The notes under the pieces are model-generated. The model saw nothing but the letters and a program-made list of their open reading frames with translations. It made no database searches and was not told where the DNA came from. From Deefgea rivuli DSM 18356 (GTDB taxonomy: Bacteria > Pseudomonadota > Gammaproteobacteria > Burkholderiales > Chitinibacteraceae): a stretch of DNA of 64,000 nucleotides. How positions within the stretch are numbered: the stretch's first letter is position 1; each line of letters starts with the position of its first letter. Position numbers and translations under genes: made by a program. Positions 56,999 through 63,172 of this stretch are shown one piece after another. The stretch is from positions 248,001-312,000 of the forward strand of contig NZ_KK211081.1 in the NCBI RefSeq assembly GCF_000620145.1, given 5' to 3'.

Positions 56999-57229
56999 CT
57001 CAAAGCTGCTGAACAGTGAACAACTTGCTACTTAATTCAAAAATCACACGTTCGTTAATTTTGATAACAACAACCGGTTCGGTAACGTTCGGTGCTGGTT
57101 TCTTAACGTGGATAGGTACAAGTAAAATGCGTGTTTTTCTCAAAAATGACTCAGATGAGGTTCTTTGCAAATGGCAATACATAGACCATAATCACCTGAA
57201 GCACTCTGCACGGACAAAAAAGACATAAC

Positions 57230-57265
57230 GAGTACCATTGGTACTCATAATTAACCAATGGTACT
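57230..57265. promoter_or_regulatory. Twin operators of the phage repressor
   Basis: Site 1 is the 17-bp palindrome GAGTACCATTGGTACTC (57230-57246). Site 2, ACCAATGGTACT (57254-57265), matches the inverse of its core 12 bases. They sit immediately before the regulator gene and opposite the early operon, as for an autoregulating lysogeny switch. Confidence 0.7.
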
Positions 57266-57269
57266 TATC

Positions 57270-57878
57270 ATGTCAAGCGAAAATATTAGTGCGCGCTTTA
57301 AAACTGTGATCGACGCAACCACAAATGAAGCAAGGAAATTTAAGGAGCTTGAGGAATATTCAAATATTCAGTCAGTTAGCTGGAGAAAGGCTTACTCAGG
57401 TGGGCAGCGGCCAACAGCAGAAATGCTAGAAATTCTGAGCAGGCGTAACCCTGAATTTGCATTCTGGCTTGTCAGTGGTATTGATGACTCCGTGACCGGA
57501 CATGTCAGCCCAACGAAAAATTTGCAGAATGCAACAACGACACTTTTAACTGCAAAATATCTAAAAAAAAGAATTGAAATTAATGAACTCGTGCATCAAC
57601 ACAATAATAAGAACGCGATCGACCACAAAGGAAATAATAAGGAATTAGTGGACAATGCGATTGATGAAACCATTGAAAAAATAATTCAATGCATTTTCAA
57701 GGAATACCCAGAGGCTGTAGGTACGATAGAAGGGAAAATGGATATTTTTGAAACAATAAATATTGACGAAAACAATATAGACTTAGTTAAAAATGAGTTA
57801 GAGACAACTTTGATTGAGTCAAACAAAAACATCGCAACAATCCTTGAAAAAAGAATTGAAACAATAAAAAATAAATAA
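57270..57878 (+). CDS. Phage repressor-like HTH protein
   Basis: A 202-residue protein. Its N-terminal 70 residues resemble phage HTH regulators (FKELEEYSNIQSVSWRKAYSGG, then RPTAEMLEILSRRNPEFAFWLVSGIDD). The C-terminal part is Asn/Lys/Glu-rich and helical, with no protease-like autocleavage motif seen. The ATG at 57270 is chosen since an earlier one (57258) lies inside operator site 2; neither has a clear ribosome binding site. It is divergent from the phage early genes and is the likely lysogeny regulator. Confidence 0.7.
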   Translation: MSSENISARFKTVIDATTNEARKFKELEEYSNIQSVSWRKAYSGGQRPTAEMLEILSRRNPEFAFWLVSGIDDSVTGHVSPTKNLQNATTTLLTAKYLKKRIEINELVHQHNNKNAIDHKGNNKELVDNAIDETIEKIIQCIFKEYPEAVGTIEGKMDIFETINIDENNIDLVKNELETTLIESNKNIATILEKRIETIKNK

Positions 57879-57879
57879 A

Positions 57880-58158
57880 ATGACTCTATATGCCAGCAAA
57901 GCAATACGCTTAACGGAAGACTACAACAAAGAAATACACGAAAACTTAGACCCATATCTCGAAGTTATTTTTAGTTATATATGGATACACGCAGAAAATG
58001 GAGCTTCACAATGCGAAATTCCATTGAAATTTCATGTCCTGCTCTCTTTAGAAAGTAGAGAGATTGAGTTAATTAAAAAAGAGCTTCAGCGCCTTGGCTA
58101 CAAAGCCGAAAACGACCAAAACTCTTTAAAAGTCACATGGATTGAAGACAATAAGTGA
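57880..58158 (+). CDS. Small protein co-transcribed with the repressor
   Basis: A 92-residue protein starting one base after the repressor stop. It has an aromatic helix (YLEVIFSYIWIHAENGA) and a charged C-terminal segment (SREIELIKKELQRLGYKAEN). Not recognised. The tight spacing suggests joint expression in the lysogen. Confidence 0.55.
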   Translation: MTLYASKAIRLTEDYNKEIHENLDPYLEVIFSYIWIHAENGASQCEIPLKFHVLLSLESREIELIKKELQRLGYKAENDQNSLKVTWIEDNK

Positions 58159-58202
58159 GCTTACCTAGATCAGCCTATGCCATACCAAATAAAAATCACA
58201 AT

Positions 58203-58430
58203 TCAGTTACTAAGAAAATTTTTCTTGAATAATTTTTTCTTTGCTTCTTTTGCATTAATACAGTCGGCATTAGCTGCATATTTAGCTGGATCATTGCTAC
58301 ATTTCTCAACAGTCTTGCTCAACTCTTCTTTATTTTCTGACTTCATCCAATAATTAACATCACGGCTAGAACTTTCTGCGAAACATAGAGTAGTCCCTAC
58401 CAACGTGATAAAAACAAAAATGTATCTCAC
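58203..58430 (-). CDS. EexN-like exported small protein
   Basis: A 75-residue protein from a GTG at 58430, which has AGGGG about six bases upstream; the frame extends further but poorly. An export signal (YIFVFITLVGTTLCFA) precedes VNYWMKSENKEELSKTVEKCSN and AKYAANADCINAKEAKKKLF, which matches the EexN/TrbK-like pattern of two cysteines in a short 'peptide-Cys...Asp-Cys-Ile-Asn-Ala' layout. EexN proteins block entry of related elements. A clean lipobox is not present. It lies at the right edge of the phage core and may give superinfection immunity (inference). Confidence 0.6.
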   Translation of the reverse strand: MRYIFVFITLVGTTLCFAESSSRDVNYWMKSENKEELSKTVEKCSNDPAKYAANADCINAKEAKKKLFKKNFLSN

Positions 58431-58696
58431 TGCCTTCCCCTTGTTTTTTAACGAATGAAACAACAAAGAAACGCTAACACAAAATGCAGGCGCAGTAAGT
58501 TTACAAAAATAAAGCAGGCAAAACTGTATGTTATTACTTACACAAACCACTATAAATTTAACAGGGAAAAACCATTAGGGCGCAGCCCCAAACCCTGCTC
58601 TAGCTTGCGAGGCGGCGAAGTCAGGGATAAAAAAAAGCCCCTAACTCCACCTGAAGCTTAGGAGCGCTACGTGAGCATCAAGAGGCTTTCGCGGCA

Positions 58697-58752
58697 TAAA
58701 ACGTGGCAAAAAAGCCACATTTATTCCACGCACCCTTGACCCTCACTACACT
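58697..58752 (+). repeat. Cargo repeat R1
   Basis: Contains TAAAACGTGGCAAAAA (58697-58712, shared with R2), a GTGGC-A6-GCCAC hairpin, and a 32-bp block at 58721-58752 shared with R3 at 30 of 32 bases (starts TTATTCCA, ends CCTCACTACACT). A hairpin with arms AAAGCC / GGCTTT lies just upstream (about 58634-58689). The 58431-58855 gap otherwise holds no gene. Confidence 0.75.
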
Positions 58753-58855
58753 GAATATGTTCAATTTAGATTAACAAAATAATTGTAAGCAATATTCTGC
58801 TATTTATGATTGGCTTACTGTTTTTAAATCGAAAAGTATAAGTGGGCAGCATGGT

Positions 58856-59680
58856 ATGCGTGATGACTTGATGATCGAAGCAATAGCATGGGAGTTGGAT
58901 GCGAAAGTAAGTGCGCGCTCTGCGCATGCTTACAAATCAGTAGGCCACAAATTGGCCTACTTTTGTCCTGTCGAGGAGTGCCTTGCCTCAGTATCGCTAG
59001 GAGAAAAGAGCAACATCTACTTTCTGGCTCCAGATCGACATGTACCAGGTTGCCCAAATGATTCGAAGCGTACAGGTCAAGCTTCTGTTCCCGGAAGACC
59101 AGCAGCCCGACCAATGCAAGTTGTTGAAGAGCCGATCCCAAGCCACCTTGGACCACCCGCTGGTTTTAAGAAAAAACTTAGACTACCCTCTCGTGAAGAG
59201 CTGCTTCAGCTTGCGAGAGCAACTAGCGTTACGCCTGTATCTCATTTTGGCACTCTGAGGGAGGTGATCAAGGCGTGGAAGAAAATGCGGTCGTCGGATC
59301 GAGCGAAATTTCCTCTGACGATCAGTGGTCATCAAATGAACTATGAATCCGCCTTTCAATTTATTGGAGAGGCTGACCGAAATATTGAGCGGCTAAATTT
59401 TCAGGAACGAATTATATTTGGTCAAGCATATGTGGAAGAATGGGGTCATTGCTTTGCAGTGTTCTCGCTTTACAAGTTCACAGTTGAAGGCCGCAAGTTG
59501 TCCCTTCGTTATACTGTGAATAAAAAAGATAATCCGGAGGATTTACGTTCCTTAGTTGGACGTAATGTAACCATTTTTCTGCATGGGCCCGTGCCATACC
59601 TATCCCCGAAAGGGGATGTACTTATGTTGAAAACTGACCCCAATGACAAATATGCTGGAATCATCATTGTGGGACAATAA
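58856..59680 (+). CDS. Unknown protein with N-terminal zinc-ribbon-like CxxxxC...HxxxxC motif
   Basis: A 274-residue protein not recognised as a whole. Near the N-terminus, YFCPVEECLASVSLGE and FLAPDRHVPGCPN give C-x4-C and H-x4-C spacing, like the zinc modules that open CoiA-type and some restriction-associated proteins. A Pro-rich linker (about 80-105) leads to a C-terminal region containing RNIERLNFQERIIFGQAYVEEW, beta-rich FAVFSLYKFTVEGRKLSLRY, and IFLHGPVPYLSPKGDVLML. It sits alone between R1 and R2. Could be a DNA-binding or defence protein; nothing proves it. Confidence 0.6.
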   Translation: MRDDLMIEAIAWELDAKVSARSAHAYKSVGHKLAYFCPVEECLASVSLGEKSNIYFLAPDRHVPGCPNDSKRTGQASVPGRPAARPMQVVEEPIPSHLGPPAGFKKKLRLPSREELLQLARATSVTPVSHFGTLREVIKAWKKMRSSDRAKFPLTISGHQMNYESAFQFIGEADRNIERLNFQERIIFGQAYVEEWGHCFAVFSLYKFTVEGRKLSLRYTVNKKDNPEDLRSLVGRNVTIFLHGPVPYLSPKGDVLMLKTDPNDKYAGIIIVGQ

Positions 59681-59840
59681 AATAAAAAATTAGCCAACAG
59701 CACCGAAACCCACTGTTTTTACAAGTATGGTATTTTAAATGGAATTAATAAGCATGAGAAGTAGCAGGCATTTGTAATTAATGGGGTTTTATACAATCCA
59801 TAATTGAGTGGAGGGTAAACCTTCTTACTAGCAGAAGTCA

Positions 59841-59868
59841 AAAAAGCCCTGATTTTTCAGGGCCTTTT
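59841..59868 (+). terminator. Terminator upstream of R2
   Basis: Stem GCCCTGA / TCAGGGC with loop TTTT, A-run before and CTTTT after. It ends the 58856-59680 transcript. Confidence 0.75.
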
Positions 59869-59901
59869 ACTTATTTAAATAGTGAGTGAAGCTTCGTAGA
59901 G

Positions 59902-59945
59902 TAAAACGTGGCAAAAATCTGACGAATTTATTGCGCGTCCCTTAG
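59902..59945 (+). repeat. Cargo repeat R2
   Basis: TAAAACGTGGCAAAAA is identical to R1; the following AATTTATT and GCG(T)CCCTTAG(T)ACC align with R1's second half. It lies between the zinc-motif gene and the three-gene minus-strand operon. Nothing else is recognisable in the 59681-60050 gap beyond the terminator. Confidence 0.6.
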
Positions 59946-60050
59946 TACCAATAACATATATGTGTATTTCATTACACTAATGCACTGCTTGCAGCAAAAT
60001 AACTCGATGTTAATGAACGCATTGTAATGCTGAAGCCTGAAATACTTTTA

Positions 60051-60722
60051 TTATAAACTCTCAAAATAACAAAGTAATTCTTCGTAAGCAGGAGTGACAT
60101 CTTCTCTTGATAATGGGTATGTTGTTGCAGGACTAAGTAGCGCAGCCATAACCATAACAGGAGGAAAAAATTGGAATTTATCAATTTCATTCATTAAATC
60201 ATTTATATTTATTGTTGTGTTATCTATATTTTCAAGTAATTTCTGTAGTTGATGTCTTTGTCTTAGTATGTCGGCTTCTCTGATTTCGAAGTTGTCTTCA
60301 AATAGAGTTGTATTCAAGTAATCTTTGACTAACTTTACAATGAAACTACCACATGTTAATCCGGTTCCGCACTCATTTATTCGGGCTAAGCCATTATTTC
60401 CAAAGAAATATCCTTCCGAGTTATAACCATAAGCGCAAGGAGTAGCCAAACTAAAATTGGCCTCCAAATATTTTATTAAGTATTCTGCATCATCAAGGGC
60501 GATTGAAGTATCTGCAATATACACATTGCGGTTATTCATGCAAAACTGCCCCAAATCGCGCCTTAAAAGCTCAATAGAATAAATATTTTTGTGCGCTATT
60601 CGTAAATCATTTTCTTCATTGAGCCACATAAGTGCTATGTGCTGACAGTCGTTTCCTATGCTGACAAGCAATTCGTATGCCTCAAAATCTCTGTCATGAA
60701 TGCGCGAAATTTTATTTTTCAT
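60051..60722 (-). CDS. Unknown protein with GLTC cysteine motif (third gene of operon)
   Basis: A 223-residue soluble protein. The most striking stretch is GTGLTCGSFIVKLVKDYL (C124), preceded by YGYNSEGYFFGNNGLARI; an earlier region has H28 in CQHIALMWLNEENDL and H44 in RIAHKN. I recall proteins of unknown function bearing a GLTCATF-like motif; the His-then-Cys order would fit a permuted papain-like (NlpC/P60-lineage) peptidase, but this is inference. The ATG at 60722 is chosen, 25 nt after the previous stop; a TTG further upstream would overlap it. Confidence 0.6.
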   Translation of the reverse strand: MKNKISRIHDRDFEAYELLVSIGNDCQHIALMWLNEENDLRIAHKNIYSIELLRRDLGQFCMNNRNVYIADTSIALDDAEYLIKYLEANFSLATPCAYGYNSEGYFFGNNGLARINECGTGLTCGSFIVKLVKDYLNTTLFEDNFEIREADILRQRHQLQKLLENIDNTTININDLMNEIDKFQFFPPVMVMAALLSPATTYPLSREDVTPAYEELLCYFESL

Positions 60723-60747
60723 TGGGAGTCTTATGTATCTATTTGAA

Positions 60748-61302
60748 TCATATAACTTGATCTTGCTCGCCTTCAACTAAAGCAAGTTTGCTGAGTGCAC
60801 TTGATAATTTATCAGATGATTTGTAGCTATTGAGTAATCTAGTTAGAGTACCTAAAGCCTTTGGATTTAATTCATTTTTGTCAATACTGGATAGCATTCT
60901 TCCTAGCATTACAAATTGGCCGTTCTTAATTAATTTTTCAGTTATATATATAATTCTTTTATGGTCTGATCTTTTGTCGGACTTGAATAATTTCTCAAAG
61001 CCTGGGCTATCTTCAATCAGAAGTATTGATTGTGCATGTTCTAGTATAGCTAATCGATGCTCCAACGCCGCAATTGTGGCGCTAATTAATCTCTTGTTGT
61101 TGCTAATTTCATGGTGAACTTCTTCAATGGCTTTAGTAGTACTGCTTTCTCGCCACCTTAGAGATAAAAGTTGTTGAGTGGAAGAAGAAAGATCCGATTT
61201 TACCGATAAGGCAACCAGATCCGTTTTCACCCATTTGTATTCATTGCTGTACTGATTCAGCTTTTCTAAAGAAGGTTTCTGCAATGATATGAAGTATTTC
61301 AT
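60748..61302 (-). CDS. Unknown helical protein (second gene of operon)
   Basis: A 184-residue, charged, largely helical protein with no recognised domain: KPSLEKLNQYSNEYKWVKTDLVAL, IEEVHHEISNNKRLISATIAALEHRL (coiled-coil-like), and a C-terminal helical repeat VMLGRMLSSIDKNELNPKALGTL. The ATG at 61302 has TTGGTG upstream, the same leader as the first gene. It overlaps the end of the first gene by 62 bp, implying tight translational coupling. Confidence 0.55.
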   Translation of the reverse strand: MKYFISLQKPSLEKLNQYSNEYKWVKTDLVALSVKSDLSSSTQQLLSLRWRESSTTKAIEEVHHEISNNKRLISATIAALEHRLAILEHAQSILLIEDSPGFEKLFKSDKRSDHKRIIYITEKLIKNGQFVMLGRMLSSIDKNELNPKALGTLTRLLNSYKSSDKLSSALSKLALVEGEQDQVI

Positions 61303-61912
61303 TTTTTTCACCAATATCGATTAAAGATTTAAACTCTTTAAGAATTCCTTTGGCATTAACTTTCAGTTCGTAGATGTCTTGAGTGTGAAAATAAGTTATG
61401 TAACATTCATTAACTCCATTTATACCACCATTTATTCTATAACCTATGGCCTCGTTAATGGCAGAGTCACAAAATGGTGACAAATCAACTGGGGATATTT
61501 TTTGAAAAGATGTGCACAGGTACTTGCTACCATCGATGATAGCTGTGTATCTTGCATCGGCGATTATTTTTTTATTTGACGTAATTAAAGCTAATATTTT
61601 TTCATAAATTTTAGCTTGATTTAATTTTTTAGATTGAATTATCAAAGGTTCAGGGGCTTCCCCATCAGGCTTTAACTTTATTTCAATATTAAAATCAATG
61701 GAGTCATCATTTTTGGCTAGAAAAATCTCATGAAAGATCTTCCCATCATCAATGCTTTCATTGAAAATTGGGCCTAGAAAGAAAATATCGCACTCATTAT
61801 CGTCCGATGGAGCCATATCAACAGCGCGTAAATCGCTGACTAACTGATCCCAAAATTGATCGTTTGATTTTATTTTAAAATCGATCTCGGTCTTGACTAT
61901 TTTTAAATCCAT
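61241..61912 (-). CDS. Unknown protein (first gene of operon)
   Basis: A 223-residue acidic soluble protein of alternating beta and helix. Segments include MDLKIVKTEIDFKIKSNDQFW, ECDIFFLGPIFNESIDDGK, FNIEIKLKPDGEAPEPLIIQ and YITYFHTQDIYELKVNAKG. No family is recognised. ATG at 61912 with GGTG upstream. It heads the three-gene overlapping unit between R2 and R3; AT-rich with a codon use different from the core genes, consistent with recent acquisition. Confidence 0.55.
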   Translation of the reverse strand: MDLKIVKTEIDFKIKSNDQFWDQLVSDLRAVDMAPSDDNECDIFFLGPIFNESIDDGKIFHEIFLAKNDDSIDFNIEIKLKPDGEAPEPLIIQSKKLNQAKIYEKILALITSNKKIIADARYTAIIDGSKYLCTSFQKISPVDLSPFCDSAINEAIGYRINGGINGVNECYITYFHTQDIYELKVNAKGILKEFKSLIDIGEKNEILHIIAETFFRKAESVQQ

Positions 61913-62216
61913 TTTTACACCAATATAGTGACTATTAATTCTTTGATACTTCAGCTAGCTTCAATGAGTAAGTATTCACATTGTCGCTATAGTAGACCCC
62001 AAGCATTTGTCTAGCCGACCTCAATTGTATCATACATCGTTTGGTTGGTCGGTTTTACGACATCCATCTATTGGTAAAGTACAACAAAATCAAAGTATTA
62101 GGCTAGAGTGAGTATCAATCAACACTGATAATCTTAGTGGATTAAAAGTCTACTGCCCGATGGATATCCGGTCACATCGTGTTTTACACACTACCCCAGA
62201 TTCTGTAGGTTTTCTG

Positions 62217-62657
62217 TTAAATTTTATTGTTGCGGAGTGTTTTTTCTGCGGAAGCGTGAATGACCGCATTAATAAGTTGTTCTCCGAGTTGTGGGCGCTC
62301 TGCAAGTAATGGATACCGCTTACAAAGAAGCTGATTAGACAGCGCATTCCCATTCTGCCAAATGCTGCTGTCCAGTTCATTATCCGGGGCTCCCAAAAAG
62401 AAGAAGGCGAAGCGGGCATAGCTTCCAGTTGGTTCTCGCGCTATTCATTGTTCTAGCTCTTGCTTGGCCAAAGCTTGGGAAAAAAGCCAAGTTAGACATT
62501 CCTGATGGATGCCTTCGTATTTGAACGCAAAAGCCAGTTGCCCACTAAAACTCTCCAGAGAGCGGTATGATTCTGGGTAAACTTTAAAACGTATGTCCCT
62601 GTCACTCGATGTGGAGCGGTTACGCCCGATTTCACTCTGTCCGGCCAGCGGGTACAC
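62217..62657 (-). pseudogene. Degenerate Fic-family protein fragment
   Basis: One frame of 147 codons contains YPLAGQSEIGRNRS, then FSGQLAFAFKYEGIHQECLTWLF and, after an internal TGA (62445-62447), IAREPTGSYARFAFFFL. This is the N-terminal region of Fic-family proteins, in which KYEGI...LF is followed by WI.EPTG.YAR; the TGA sits where tryptophan is expected. The catalytic HPFxxGNGR motif is absent and the fragment ends at 62217. The 5' end also lacks a normal start. It is a decayed remnant. The rest of the 61913-62216 gap holds nothing I can name. Confidence 0.65.
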
Positions 62658-62744
62658 TGCTTAGATATTGTAGGTGAGCGATAACCATTGATACCCGATC
62701 TCAGCCATAAAATCGATTTCCACCATTAAAAAAATCCACCACCC

Positions 62745-62776
62745 TTATTCCATGCGCCCTTGACCCTCACTACACT
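62745..62776 (+). repeat. Cargo repeat R3
   Basis: TTATTCCA(T)GC(G)CCCTTGACC followed by CTCACTACACT, matching 30 of 32 bases of R1 (58721-58752) in the same orientation. A CATAAAA upstream loosely echoes R1's left part. It closes the cargo zone about 180 bp before tRNA-Ser copy 2. Confidence 0.75.
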
Positions 62777-62911
62777 TATATAGTGACCCGCCCGAACGTT
62801 CCGCAAAGCGGAATTGCATTCAAGTATTTCAAGCCCTGTAGCTGGTAAGATTTTTTGTGTTTGCGGAACAAGTATTTATCAAATAAATTTCCAAAAAATC
62901 AAAATAAAAAC

Positions 62912-62940
62912 GGGACAAGCGCAGAAAGACTTGCTATTAT
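62912..62940 (+). promoter_or_regulatory. Promoter of tRNA-Ser copy 2
   Basis: -35 GGGACA, 17-bp spacer, -10 TATTAT, related to but not identical with the promoter of copy 1. Confidence 0.65.
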
Positions 62941-62959
62941 GCCGACCTGTTCAAAGAAC

Positions 62960-63049
62960 GGAAGCGTGGCTGAGTGGTTTAAGGCAGCGGTCTTGAAAAC
63001 CGTCGTGGATGTGAGTCCACCCAGAGTTCGAATCTCTGCGCTTCCGCCA
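62960..63049 (+). tRNA. tRNA-Ser (anticodon TGA), copy 2
   Basis: Identical over 90 nt to 47003-47092, including encoded CCA, and intact from acceptor stem to tail. Marks the right border of the island. Confidence 0.97.
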
Positions 63050-63059
63050 AGATTAAGTA

Positions 63060-63087
63060 AAAAAGCCCTGATGCGTCAGGGCTTTTT
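63060..63087 (+). terminator. Terminator after tRNA-Ser copy 2
   Basis: Stem AAAAAGCCCTGA / TCAGGGCTTTTT with loop TGCG, ending in a T-run. Confidence 0.85.
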
Positions 63088-63172
63088 TGCGTTCTGCGGC
63101 ACCACACAGCGATCCCGACAAAACCAGTTTAGAAGCTAGAACCGCGCATAACAGAGTACAATTGCTCCCCTG

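Larger units (their letters stand above)
47093..62959. mobile_element. Genomic island between tRNA-Ser copies: filamentous prophage plus cargo
   Basis: About 15.9 kb bounded by identical tRNA-Ser genes. From 47905 to roughly 58430 the gene order is that of an inovirus-type prophage with its own tyrosine integrase. From about 58.7 to 62.8 kb are unrelated genes separated by three related repeats and a decayed gene. At nearly 16 kb the whole interval is large for a filamentous phage, so the right part is more likely cargo or a second element. Confidence 0.75.

Noticed and set aside
57000..57228. Two opposing frames of 60-70 codons in the phage control region
   Set aside because: They overlap each other, lack good start sites, and the region more likely holds promoters, operators and an origin.
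62150..62419. 89-codon minus-strand frame near the right end of the cargo zone
   Set aside because: A different frame over the same bases carries the Fic-like protein sequence, so this one is a shadow.
58697..62776. Integron attC-type cassette array
   Set aside because: No paired RYYYAAC/GTTRRRY core sites and no integron integrase were seen; the repeats are of another kind.
47093..62959. XerCD/dif-type integration of the filamentous phage
   Set aside because: The element carries its own tyrosine integrase and borders tRNA-Ser genes; no dif-like sequence was noticed.
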